Assembly (NCBI RefSeq): GCF_900100545.1
Contig: NZ_FNDP01000001.1
Span: 349,115 to 413,114 of the forward strand
Reading direction: 5' to 3'
Length of the DNA stretch: 64,000 nt
From: Pseudobutyrivibrio sp. 49
GTDB lineage: Bacteria; Bacillota; Clostridia; Lachnospirales; Lachnospiraceae
Shown here: positions 7,743 through 17,462 of the stretch, one piece after another
Layout: each line of letters starts with the position of its first letter
Numbering within the stretch: position 1 is the first letter of the stretch
Notes under the pieces: model-generated
Seen by the model: only the letters and a program-made list of their open reading frames with translations
What the model was told of the DNA's origin: nothing
The model's database searches: none
Translations under genes and position numbers: made by a program

Positions 7743-8288
7743 ATGAAAATGTTAAAAGGTAGACCAGAAAATTGTGAAGAAAGACAGTCAAGGGAAATTC
7801 GTACATACGATTTTTTGGATAATCTTGGAATTGAATACGAAAGAACGGATCATGAAGCTGCAGCAACTATGGAGGTCTGCAATGAGATTGATAAGATTTT
7901 AGATGTTACTATTTGCAAGAATCTTTTCCTGTGCAACAAGCAGAAGACTAAGTTCTATTTGCTTATGATGCCAGGTGATAAGAAATTTAAAACAAAGGAA
8001 TTATCCAGCCAGATTAATTCTGCAAGACTTTCTTTTGCATCGCCTGAAGATATGCTTAAATACCTTGATATTGAGCCAGGTTCAGTAAGTGTTATGGGAT
8101 TGATGAATGATAAGGATCATGCTGTAAAGCTTCTTGTGGATGAGGATGTAAAAAAGGATGAGTACATTGGATGTCATCCATGTATTAATACCTCCAGCTT
8201 GAAAATAAAGACAGTTGATATTTTTGATAAATTTCTTCCAGCTGTAGGTCATGAACCAGAGATTGTACATTTGGTGGGAGAAGATTAA
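7743..8288 (+). CDS. YbaK/ProX-type aminoacyl-tRNA deacylase
   Basis: A 181-residue protein of the YbaK/ProX editing family, which hydrolyses wrongly charged tRNA (Ala or Cys on tRNA-Pro in studied members). Visible features are YDFLDNLGIEYERTDHEAAATMEVCNEIDKILD at the N-terminus, the CKNLFLCNKQKTKFYLLMMPGDKKF core and the GSVSVMGLMNDKDHAVKLLVDEDV segment. The ATG at 7743 follows GGGAGGATAAAG and is preferred over an upstream ATG that overlaps the VOC gene. The closest family shape is stand-alone ProX rather than an insertion in ProRS. A terminator follows. Confidence 0.8.
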   Translation: MKMLKGRPENCEERQSREIRTYDFLDNLGIEYERTDHEAAATMEVCNEIDKILDVTICKNLFLCNKQKTKFYLLMMPGDKKFKTKELSSQINSARLSFASPEDMLKYLDIEPGSVSVMGLMNDKDHAVKLLVDEDVKKDEYIGCHPCINTSSLKIKTVDIFDKFLPAVGHEPEIVHLVGED

Positions 8289-8301
8289 AGCTTTTAAGTA
8301 T

Positions 8302-8340
8302 AAGGTTACCACAGTTTTCTAGGGTAACCTTTTTTATTTT
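8302..8340 (+). terminator. Terminator after the YbaK-type gene
   Basis: AAGGTTACC (8302-8310) pairs with GGTAACCTT (8323-8331), followed by a T run. Confidence 0.88.
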
Positions 8341-8477
8341 TCTAAATAAGAAAAATATAATACCAATAATCACCATTTTTGTACTATTGTACTAAGAAAA
8401 CATCATCTATAATAAAACCAACAACACAAAAGTGATATACTTATTACCAATTAGTATTTTTAGAAAGGATGTTTATT

Positions 8478-8681
8478 ATGAGTAAAAAATTATACAAAAG
8501 TTCAGACAGAAAGCTTTGTGGTGTTTGTGGAGGTATAGCAAATTATTTTGATATTGATCCTACTGTTGTAAGATTGCTTTGGGTTTTATTTACATTAGCA
8601 GGAGGTTCAGGAATTCTTGCTTATATTATTGCCGCAATCATCATGGATGATGAGCCAGATTACATTGACATGAACAACTAA
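8478..8681 (+). CDS. PspC domain protein
   Basis: A 67-residue protein that is almost only a PspC domain: KLYKSSDRKLCGVCGGIANYFDIDPTVVRLLWVLFTLAGGSGILAYIIAAIIM. It has one or two membrane-spanning stretches (about 28-58). In other bacteria PspC proteins sit in the membrane and take part in envelope stress responses; the role here is unknown. The ATG at 8478 is preceded by AAAGGA. It lies 23 bases before a larger membrane protein gene and may start an operon with the next two genes. Confidence 0.88.
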   Translation: MSKKLYKSSDRKLCGVCGGIANYFDIDPTVVRLLWVLFTLAGGSGILAYIIAAIIMDDEPDYIDMNN

Positions 8682-8704
8682 GAAAGAGATGAGGGAGAGA
8701 AATA

Positions 8705-9514
8705 TTGACTGAGACAACTACAAAACGCTGGGGACTCATAACAAAAGCCCTGTTAATGGTATTTCTTATTGTTTTTTCTTACTGCGTAGCTTCAGCCAAA
8801 ACTGAGAATCTGCCGGTGTTTGGCGGATCTGTTGAGACACTTGAAGAAGCTAAAACCACCGTTATGGGAATAGCAGGGGCGACAATTGCCATGTCTGTAG
8901 TTATCACATTTTTGCCAGACGATTACGCTACACCTTTGGCAGATTCACTGGCAGACATGAATAAATATTTCATTCTGATGCTTGGAATGATTATGTTTGA
9001 AAAGCTTTTGGTTATCAAAGGTGTGCCATTAGTTTTTAGATTTGTTATTCCTGTTGCACTCATTTTGCTTCTTGCCTACATGGTTACAAAAAGGGAGTTT
9101 TTTAAAGCATTGTCTTTGAAGATATTTACGTTGGCTGTGGTTCTTGTGCTGGTGGTTCCTTGCGGTACAGCCTTATCTGAAAAGATTTGTGCAGAGTATA
9201 TGCCTTACGTGGAAGAAACAGTCAATCTTGCAGAGGATGGAGCAGAAAAGGTAGAGGGAATATCTGATTCCACTGCCGACAAAGGATTCTTTGAGAAGAT
9301 TTCTGTGGCATTCCAGTCAGCCATTGACGGAGTGAAGGACCTTTTTGATTATTATAAGGGCATTATTCAGAGATTTATTGTTTCTATTGTCATCCTGATT
9401 ATTGCCTACTGTGTTATTCCGGTTTTAACATTTGCGTTGCTGCTTTGGATATTAAATCAGCTTTTCCAATTTAGCAGCTTTAAAATCAGAATGAGGAGTG
9501 GAGGCGATGAATAA
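8705..9514 (+). CDS. Polytopic membrane protein of unknown function
   Basis: A 269-residue protein with a TTG start preceded by GAGGGAGAG. It has a signal-like first hydrophobic stretch (about 12-32), then further likely membrane segments near 52-72, 92-130 and 142-157, a central charged, amphipathic stretch (about 165-215) and a last long hydrophobic segment (about 224-255). I do not recognise a domain. Its end overlaps the next gene by 8 bases, so the pair is probably translated together and may work together at the membrane. Confidence 0.7.
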   Translation: MTETTTKRWGLITKALLMVFLIVFSYCVASAKTENLPVFGGSVETLEEAKTTVMGIAGATIAMSVVITFLPDDYATPLADSLADMNKYFILMLGMIMFEKLLVIKGVPLVFRFVIPVALILLLAYMVTKREFFKALSLKIFTLAVVLVLVVPCGTALSEKICAEYMPYVEETVNLAEDGAEKVEGISDSTADKGFFEKISVAFQSAIDGVKDLFDYYKGIIQRFIVSIVILIIAYCVIPVLTFALLLWILNQLFQFSSFKIRMRSGGDE

Positions 9515-10199
9515 GACAAATATACTGAAGTTATTATGCGCTGTTTTGTTGGTAGCGACACTTTCGATTATTATTGCATATAATATCAAGAAAGATAATG
9601 ATACTGCTAAATTTGATGATGGCATTGAAATGATTGATCCAAATACCATCAAGCTAGGTGGCAGCGGAGTAAGAGTTTCATTTTCTGATGTGATTCTTTC
9701 AAAGCCAAATGAAACCAGAAAACTTGTGGCATACGAGGTGACAGGAGATGTAAGCTACACCATTGAAGACAGAATGCTAGATTCTCTTGACTGGGATCCA
9801 ACTAAGAAATATCAGACTGTTACATATAAAGGCAAAGGAAGTTTCGTGGTAGACCTTGATAAACTTAATAAATCTAATATTATTGATGATGAGGAAAATA
9901 AGGTTTTGACCATTAGAATTAAGCATCCATATCTAGATACCATCGAAATAGATCCAGACAAAGTGGAGATTGGTAGTCAGAAAAGTGGGTTCTTTACCAT
10001 TGGAAGTATTAAGCTGACAGTGCAGGATTACAATACTATTGAGAGGGAACTTAGTAAAAGACTTCGCGAGAGTTTTAATGAGGCTTCAAATGGACAGAAA
10101 GCAGATGACATGGCACTTAAAGCAGTATATGATATTTACGAGCCTGTAGTGAAGGCTGTTGATAGCAGATATAAATTAAAGGTAGAATTTATTAACTAA
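9507..10199 (+). CDS. DUF4230-like membrane-anchored protein
   Basis: A 230-residue protein with one N-terminal membrane anchor (about 5-26) and an extracytoplasmic domain. The pattern VAYEVTGDVSYTIEDR ... KGKGSFVVDLDKL ... LTIRIKHPYLDTIEIDPDKVEI resembles DUF4230, a family of anchored proteins without known function. The ATG at 9507 follows GGAGG closely; a GTG at 9498 is an alternative. It overlaps the upstream membrane protein gene by 8 bases. The family call is tentative. Confidence 0.65.
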   Translation: MNKTNILKLLCAVLLVATLSIIIAYNIKKDNDTAKFDDGIEMIDPNTIKLGGSGVRVSFSDVILSKPNETRKLVAYEVTGDVSYTIEDRMLDSLDWDPTKKYQTVTYKGKGSFVVDLDKLNKSNIIDDEENKVLTIRIKHPYLDTIEIDPDKVEIGSQKSGFFTIGSIKLTVQDYNTIERELSKRLRESFNEASNGQKADDMALKAVYDIYEPVVKAVDSRYKLKVEFIN

Positions 10200-10217
10200 T
10201 AGATAAGGAATTTATTG

Positions 10218-11261
10218 ATGGAAGAAAAGCAGCACAAAAGAAGAGTTCGTTATTCTGGAAAGTATCCAAAGAAATTTGAGGAGAAATATAAGGAACACAA
10301 TCCAGAAAAATATAAGGACACCATAGAGCGTGTTATAAGCAAGGGCTCCACACCAGCTGGAATGCATATTTCGATTATGGTAAAGGAGATTTTAGATTTC
10401 CTTCAGATTCAGCCGGGACAGCAGGGCTTGGACTGCACCTTAGGATATGGTGGCCATACCAGAAAGATGCTTGAAAAGCTTCAGGGAAATGGTTGTGTTT
10501 ATGGACTTGATGTAGATCCTATTGAATCCGCAAAGACGGTAGAGCGCCTTCGCGGATTTGGTTTTGGTGAAGATAATTTTCAGTTCCGACTTATAAATTT
10601 TGCAAACATAGACAAGGTTGCTGAAGAGGCCGGACAATTTGATTTTGTACTAGCTGATTTGGGAGTTTCTTCTATGCAGATTGATAATCCAGAAAGAGGT
10701 TTTTCTTATAAGATAGATGGACCTCTTGATTTGCGTCTTGATCCAGAACATGGTGAATCTGCTGCAGAACGTCTTCATAACATTACTGAAGAAGAGTTTG
10801 TTGGAATGATGGTAGAAAATTCTGATGAGCCATATGCTGAGGAGATAGCCCATAAGGTATTTACTCTTATGTCTAAGGGAAATCCTATGGATACAACTAC
10901 AGCTCTTCGAGAGGCCATTACAGAAGCTCTCTGGAAGGTTCCTAAGGATGAGAAGGAGCAGGCAGTTAAGAAAAGCTGTGCCAGGGTTTTCCAGGCACTT
11001 CGTATAGACGTTAATAGCGAATTCGAAGTATTGTATTCTTTCCTTGAAAAGCTTCCTGGCATCCTTAAGCCAGGTGGACGTGTGGCTATTCTTACTTTCC
11101 ATTCAGGAGAGGATCGTCTGGTGAAGAAATCCTTTAAGGAGCTGGCTAGAGTAGGTGTATATTCTGAAGTCTCATCAGATGTAACTCGTCCATCAGTAGA
11201 GGAGTGCAGAATTAATCCAAGAAGTAAATCTACTAAGATGAGATGGGCTATTAAGGCCTAA
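10218..11261 (+). CDS. rsmH: RsmH-type 16S rRNA cytosine-N4 methyltransferase, stand-alone form
   Basis: A 347-residue SAM-dependent methyltransferase of the RsmH (MraW) family, which methylates N4 of C1402 in 16S rRNA. Motif I is CTLGYGGHTRKML and the acidic residue after it is in VYGLDVDP. DFVLADLGVSSMQID, ERGFSYKIDGPLDLRLD, ARVFQALRIDVNSE and ILTFHSGEDRLVK are family blocks. It carries an N-terminal extension of about 40 basic residues and has GYGGHT where most members have GGGGHS. It is not in a division (dcw) cluster, so it may be a second, divergent copy. The ATG at 10218 was chosen over a TTG one codon upstream. Confidence 0.85.
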   Translation: MEEKQHKRRVRYSGKYPKKFEEKYKEHNPEKYKDTIERVISKGSTPAGMHISIMVKEILDFLQIQPGQQGLDCTLGYGGHTRKMLEKLQGNGCVYGLDVDPIESAKTVERLRGFGFGEDNFQFRLINFANIDKVAEEAGQFDFVLADLGVSSMQIDNPERGFSYKIDGPLDLRLDPEHGESAAERLHNITEEEFVGMMVENSDEPYAEEIAHKVFTLMSKGNPMDTTTALREAITEALWKVPKDEKEQAVKKSCARVFQALRIDVNSEFEVLYSFLEKLPGILKPGGRVAILTFHSGEDRLVKKSFKELARVGVYSEVSSDVTRPSVEECRINPRSKSTKMRWAIKA

Positions 11262-11339
11262 ATTTATAAGCAACGGACGGGGATGGTTTTCAGCAAATTA
11301 GACAAATATGAAAAAGTATTGCGAATATTCATTTAGCAG

Positions 11340-11369
11340 TTGACAATCCCCCCAATCCAATGCTATATT
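11340..11369 (+). promoter_or_regulatory. Sigma-A type promoter for the tRNA pair
   Basis: TTGACA (11340-11345), an 18-base spacer and TATATT (11364-11369), 41 bases before tRNA-Val. Confidence 0.8.
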
Positions 11370-11410
11370 ATACGAGTCGCTTGAAGCGGTAATAAAACGC
11401 TAAAAGCTCT

Positions 11411-11483
11411 GGGATCTTAGCTCAGCTGGGAGAGCATCTGCCTTACAAGCAGAGGGTCACAGGTTCGAGCCCTGTAGGTCCCA
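11411..11483 (+). tRNA. tRNA-Val (anticodon TAC)
   Basis: A full cloverleaf is readable: acceptor GGGATCT with AGGTCCC, D arm GCTC...GAGC, anticodon stem TCTGC/GCAGA around CTTACAA (anticodon TAC), and T loop TTCGAGC. No CCA is encoded. Confidence 0.95.
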
Positions 11484-11504
11484 TTTAAAATCAAATATTA
11501 TTAT

Positions 11505-11578
11505 GGCGAGATAGCTCAGTTGGCTAGAGCACGCGGTTCATACCCGCGGTGTCGAGGGTTCGAATCCCCCTCTCGCTA
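11505..11578 (+). tRNA. tRNA-Met (anticodon CAT)
   Basis: Acceptor GGCGAGA with TCTCGCT, anticodon stem CGCGG/CCGCG around TTCATAC (anticodon CAT), T loop TTCGAAT. The first acceptor pair is G-T and the T stem has one mismatch. Elongator Met is likely; an Ile tRNA with modified CAT cannot be fully excluded by eye. It is 21 bases after tRNA-Val in one transcript. Confidence 0.9.
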
Positions 11579-11583
11579 CTTAA

Positions 11584-11615
11584 AAGACCTAAGCAAATGC
11601 TTAGGTCTTTTTTTT
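11584..11615 (+). terminator. Terminator of the tRNA operon
   Basis: AAGACCTAAGCA pairs with TGCTTAGGTCTT (12 bp, 2-base spacer as drawn), followed by a T run. Confidence 0.92.
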
Positions 11616-11672
11616 CGTATCTCAAGGGTGATTCACCCAAATTCCAGTTATTACACAAATATTAAAATAATA

Positions 11673-13622
<1,950 letters not shown>

Positions 13623-13634
13623 AATAGCGTAAAT

Positions 13635-13662
13635 AAGGGATTCCGAAAGGGGTCCCTTTTTT
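13635..13662 (+). terminator. Terminator after the esterase gene
   Basis: AAGGGATTCC (13635-13644) pairs with GGGGTCCCTT (13649-13658), followed by T residues. Confidence 0.85.
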
Positions 13663-13807
13663 GTTGTGAAATCAATGTGAAAAAAGAAAATCAATACTGT
13701 GAAACCCATTGAAAAATAATCTGCGTGTGATAACTTTTAAAATGAAAATGGTTCAATAATGAAAAAAAGGGAGTGTAATAATCATTACTTTTTTAGGAGA
13801 CTAAACT

Positions 13808-14500
13808 ATGAAAAAGATTATTTTTACACTCACAGTTATGGTGTTGGCACTTGCCATCCAAAAGAATTCAATCGTTGTAGAGGCAGCAGAAATTACAGAT
13901 TTTGATCCAGTGTATTATGCAGCCAATAATCCTGATGTAGTAGCTACATTTGGCAATGATCCGCAGATTTTGATGGCTCATTATATTAATTGTGGAAAAG
14001 CCGAAGGGCGTTATAAGAATCTAAATGAAGAGCTTACAGGGATTATTGTGGAGCCTGAGGTGATAGAACCAGAAGCCGTTGAGACACCTAGCTTGATTGG
14101 TACGGTATTTGATAATCTTCCGTATCCTACATATGTAGACGTGGATATAAATAATCAGACGGTTTCTTATTTTGAGAATAACGTTCTTGTAATGCAAAGT
14201 CCGTGCGTTACAGGAAAGACTTCTGCACATCGCGGTACACCTAGAGGAACCTATTCAATCAAGGCTCATATTCCAGGAAAGACTTTGAGAGGACCTACAT
14301 GGAAGGTTTGGGTAGATTACTGGATGAGATTTACAGATTCCAACATTGGTCTCCATGATGCTACATGGCGTACAGCAGAAGAGTTTGGTGGAGATACTTA
14401 TATTAATCATGGATCCCATGGTTGTGTAAATCTTCCACATGAATTTGCAGCACAGTTGTTTAATAAAGTAAATATTGGAACTAAAGTCGTAGTTAGATAA
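13808..14500 (+). CDS. Secreted L,D-transpeptidase (YkuD) with N-terminal wall repeat
   Basis: A 230-residue exported enzyme that crosslinks or tailors peptidoglycan. A signal peptide (about 1-26) is followed by a short repeat type common in Lachnospiraceae surface proteins (about 30-75, FDPVYYAANNPDVVATFGNDPQI ... HYINCGKAEGRYKN). The YkuD catalytic domain (about 105-230) contains YVDVDINNQTVSYF and the active-site block HGSHGCVNLPHEFA with the catalytic Cys. The start follows TAGGAG. It is flanked by terminators, so it is probably a single-gene transcript. Confidence 0.9.
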   Translation: MKKIIFTLTVMVLALAIQKNSIVVEAAEITDFDPVYYAANNPDVVATFGNDPQILMAHYINCGKAEGRYKNLNEELTGIIVEPEVIEPEAVETPSLIGTVFDNLPYPTYVDVDINNQTVSYFENNVLVMQSPCVTGKTSAHRGTPRGTYSIKAHIPGKTLRGPTWKVWVDYWMRFTDSNIGLHDATWRTAEEFGGDTYINHGSHGCVNLPHEFAAQLFNKVNIGTKVVVR

Positions 14501-14513
14501 TGAAGACTTTTTC

Positions 14514-14546
14514 AGGGCACGGGCATTTGTCTGTGCCCTTTTATTT
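14514..14546 (+). terminator. Terminator after the L,D-transpeptidase
   Basis: AGGGCAC (14514-14520) pairs with GTGCCCT (14533-14539), followed by TTTATTTT. Confidence 0.82.
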
Positions 14547-14612
14547 TGAATATTGAAAGGACAACTGTTAAAATGAAACAAGTTAATAAAAAAAGAGAAC
14601 GGGGATTACACT

Positions 14613-15065
14613 ATGCATAAAATATTATTCGTTTGCCATGGTTCTATTTGTAGATCGCCAATGGCCAAATATGTTTTTCAGAATATGGTAGATAAGCGCG
14701 GAATCAGTCAGGACTTTTACATTGATTGTGCGGCTATGACATATGAGGAAATCGGAAATCCGGTATATCCACCAACAAGACAGGTGCTTAATGCACATGG
14801 AATTAACTGTGATGGATATGCAGCCCGTCATATTCGTAAAGACGAATACGGAGAATTCGATTATATCATCGGAATGGATGCAGAGAACATGCACGACCTT
14901 GCATATGAATTTGGTCCAGATAAAGATGATAAGATTTACAGACTTCTCGATTTTACAGACAGACCAAGAGATATTGACGACCCATGGTACACACGTAAAT
15001 TTGATGTTTGCTATGATGATGTACTTAGAGGCTGTGAAGGCTTATTAAAGCATTTAGGATATTAG
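14613..15065 (+). CDS. Low-molecular-weight protein-tyrosine phosphatase
   Basis: A 150-residue cytoplasmic phosphatase of the LMW-PTP family. The P-loop CHGSICRS (Cys8 to Arg14) sits at the N-terminus as it should, and the general acid is in DIDDPWYTRKF (about 122-132). Length is normal. The gene is only 4 bases ahead of the sce7726-type gene and the two share a terminator, so they form an operon. No tyrosine kinase or capsule gene is nearby to suggest a target. Confidence 0.92.
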   Translation: MHKILFVCHGSICRSPMAKYVFQNMVDKRGISQDFYIDCAAMTYEEIGNPVYPPTRQVLNAHGINCDGYAARHIRKDEYGEFDYIIGMDAENMHDLAYEFGPDKDDKIYRLLDFTDRPRDIDDPWYTRKFDVCYDDVLRGCEGLLKHLGY

Positions 15066-15069
15066 AAGC

Positions 15070-15813
15070 ATGCTTAAGGATAAGGATATAAGAGAGGCTT
15101 TATTTGATTATTTAGAGCTTGAATACGGCAAGACCAGAATCTTTGAGGAAAAGATGATAGGAAAATCTAGAGCCGATGTAATTATGGTGATTACAGGCGC
15201 TATAGTGGGTATCGAGATTAAGTCAGATGCAGACACTTATACAAGACTGGATAGTCAGATAAAGGATTATGATAAATATTTTGATTACAATTTAGTTGTT
15301 GTGGGAAGCAGTCATGCCAGCCATATAGAGGAGCATGTTCCCGAACACTGGGGCATCATCACAGTGGATGAAGTAGATGATAAGGCTGATTTTTATTTTC
15401 TCAGACAGCCACAGCTGAATAAAAAGATGAAGCTTGAGAGAAAAATAGAGCTGCTGTGGAGACCTGAGCTTGCTATGCTTCTTGAAAGATTTAGCATGCC
15501 TAAATATGCAGGCCAGAGCAAACCATTTGTGAGAAAGAAGATAATAGAATGGACAAAGACTCCACCTACAAAAGCTGAGATTACAAGAATAAAAAGAGCA
15601 GCAAAGGCTGAAGGTGTGGAACCAGATATACCAGAGACAAAGGTTGACCCAAAGGCTTTAAATGTAGAAATTAGTGAGCTTTTATTTGAGCGCGATTATG
15701 AAAAGCTTCTTGCAGACATAAAGGAATACCAAAAGGAAAAGAACCCCAGAAGAAGAGGCACAAAGAAGTCTACCCGGGTTAGAAGAATTAGGAGACTTGC
15801 TAAGAAACAATAG
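15070..15813 (+). CDS. sce7726 family protein, PD-(D/E)XK-like
   Basis: A 247-residue protein of the sce7726 family as I recognise it. The N-terminal half has a nuclease-like pattern: IREALFDYLELEYG, then KSRADVIMV, GIEIKSDADTYTRLDSQIKDYDKYFDYNLVVVGSSH and WGIITVDE. The Asp in RADV and the ExK of EIKSD fit the PD-(D/E)XK fold, so DNA processing is possible but unproven. The middle is rich in Arg and Lys and the C-terminus ends in a highly basic tail (KNPRRRGTKKSTRVRRIRRLAKKQ region), which suggests nucleic acid contact. It follows the phosphatase gene by 4 bases and its ribosome site is weak, suggesting coupled translation. Confidence 0.7.
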   Translation: MLKDKDIREALFDYLELEYGKTRIFEEKMIGKSRADVIMVITGAIVGIEIKSDADTYTRLDSQIKDYDKYFDYNLVVVGSSHASHIEEHVPEHWGIITVDEVDDKADFYFLRQPQLNKKMKLERKIELLWRPELAMLLERFSMPKYAGQSKPFVRKKIIEWTKTPPTKAEITRIKRAAKAEGVEPDIPETKVDPKALNVEISELLFERDYEKLLADIKEYQKEKNPRRRGTKKSTRVRRIRRLAKKQ

Positions 15814-15833
15814 CATTGTGACAACTAAAATGA

Positions 15834-15868
15834 GAGAATCTGACTAAAAAAGTTAGGTTCTCTTTTAA
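15834..15868 (+). terminator. Terminator after the phosphatase/sce7726 pair
   Basis: GAGAATCTGAC (15834-15844) pairs with GTTAGGTTCTC (15852-15862), followed by TTTTAATTTT. Confidence 0.85.
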
Positions 15869-15875
15869 TTTTATA

Positions 15876-15903
15876 TTGATATTTATTCATTTTGTGTTAA
15901 TAT
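15876..15903 (+). promoter_or_regulatory. Candidate promoter of the amino-acid transporter
   Basis: TTGATA (15876-15881), a 16-base spacer and TAATAT (15898-15903). The region is AT-rich, so alternatives exist. Confidence 0.5.
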
Positions 15904-15940
15904 ATATGAATAAAAATACAGAGTAGGGGAATAAAAATTC

Positions 15941-17446
15941 ATGAAGAAGAAATTATCGCTTATCCTTTTAGCTATGACAGCAGCATTGTTTGTAGCCTGC
16001 GGAACAGCAGATAAGGACACGGGAAAACAGATTCAGTCATTGGACGATTTACCAGGATCACGCATCGGAGTTCAGCTCGGTACTATTGGGGATATTTATG
16101 CATCCGATTTAGAGGGTGATGAAGAAGGCACTACAATCGAGCGATATAATAAGCTTACAGATGCAGTGCAGGCCTTAAGACAGGGAAAGATTGATTGCGT
16201 TATTGTTGATGAGCAGCCAGCTATCGCTACTACACAGGACGAGGCTAATCTTCAAATTCTTGATGAGCCATTCACAACAGAAGATTATGCTATCTGTATT
16301 GCAAAGGATAATGAGGATCTTCTTGAAAAAGTAAATGGTGCTCTTGCTGAATTAGTGGAAGATGGCACACTTGATCAGATTACAAAGAATTACATTGGCG
16401 CTGATACAAAGGGCACTTGTCCTTATGAGACACCAGCCGGAACAGTTTATGACAATGGAAAGCTTGTAGTTGTATCAAACGTTGCCTTCCCTCCATATGA
16501 ATATTATGAAAATGGTGAAGCAGTAGGTATCGATATGGAACTTATTAAGGCTATCGGCGATAAGCTTGGTATGGAGATTGAAATCGAGGATATCGAGTTT
16601 GATAGTATCATCAATGCTGTAAGTTCACACAAGGCTGACCTCGGTATAGCTGGAATGACAAAGACAGAGGAGCGTCTTAAGTCTATCAACTTCTCTGAGT
16701 CATACGTAAAGACGAAGCAGGTAATCATTGTAAATAACGGTGCGGCAGCAGGAAGTAGCCTCAGCTTTACAGATAATCTTAAGAGAAACTTCGTAGATGA
16801 TAGCAGATGGACATACCTTGTAAAGGGTCTTGTTAACACACTTATCATTGCCCTCCTGGCTGTACTTGCTGGTATGATTATCGGTTTTATAGTTGCCATT
16901 GTACGTGTTACCTACGATAAGACAGGTGGTTGGGCTATCGCAAATGCCATATGCAAGCTTTACCTTACAATCATCCGTGGAACTCCTATGATGATTCAGC
17001 TTTTGATTATTTATTATGTAGTATTCAAGTCAGTGAATGTTCCAAAGCTTCTTGTGGCTATTATCGCATTTGCGATAAATTCTGGTGCATATGTAGCTGA
17101 GATTATGCGTGGTGGTATCATGTCTATTGATGGTGGTCAGATGGAGGCAGGACGAAGCCTTGGTCTTAACTATAAGCAGACTATGATTTCTATCATTTTA
17201 CCTCAGGCTATTAAGAATGTACTTCCTGCACTTGGAAACGAGTTCATTTCACTTATTAAGGAAACATCAATCTGCGGTTACATTGGTCTTATGGATCTTA
17301 CTCGTGGTGGTGATATTATCAGAAGTATTACATACGAGGCATTCCTTCCATTGATTGCAGTTGCGCTTATATATCTTATTATTGTTCAGGTTCTTAACAT
17401 GGGCGTAGGAAAGCTTGAAAAGAATTTACGTAAAAGTGAACAGTAA
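15941..17446 (+). CDS. Amino-acid ABC transporter, circularly permuted binding domain fused to permease
   Basis: A 501-residue lipoprotein-permease fusion. Signal and lipobox: LFVAC with Cys20. Residues 33-153 (SLDDLPGSRIGVQLGT ... LDQITKNYIG) correspond to the second half of a family 3 solute-binding protein. Residues 173-264 (GKLVVVSNVAFPPYEYY ... FSESYVKTKQVIIV) correspond to the first half. The order is therefore reversed relative to normal proteins. Membrane segments from about 293 onward form a polar amino-acid permease with the EAA-type loop GRSLGLNYKQTMISIILPQA. The ATPase gene follows 16 bases later. The substrate is probably a polar amino acid such as glutamine; not provable here. 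Confidence 0.9.
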   Translation: MKKKLSLILLAMTAALFVACGTADKDTGKQIQSLDDLPGSRIGVQLGTIGDIYASDLEGDEEGTTIERYNKLTDAVQALRQGKIDCVIVDEQPAIATTQDEANLQILDEPFTTEDYAICIAKDNEDLLEKVNGALAELVEDGTLDQITKNYIGADTKGTCPYETPAGTVYDNGKLVVVSNVAFPPYEYYENGEAVGIDMELIKAIGDKLGMEIEIEDIEFDSIINAVSSHKADLGIAGMTKTEERLKSINFSESYVKTKQVIIVNNGAAAGSSLSFTDNLKRNFVDDSRWTYLVKGLVNTLIIALLAVLAGMIIGFIVAIVRVTYDKTGGWAIANAICKLYLTIIRGTPMMIQLLIIYYVVFKSVNVPKLLVAIIAFAINSGAYVAEIMRGGIMSIDGGQMEAGRSLGLNYKQTMISIILPQAIKNVLPALGNEFISLIKETSICGYIGLMDLTRGGDIIRSITYEAFLPLIAVALIYLIIVQVLNMGVGKLEKNLRKSEQ

Positions 17447-17462
17447 TTAAAGGAGAGAAAAA

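Noticed and set aside
15941-17446. Two complete binding domains in the transporter fusion, as in GlnPQ
   Set aside because: Each half matches a different, complementary part of a single binding protein, so one permuted domain explains it better.
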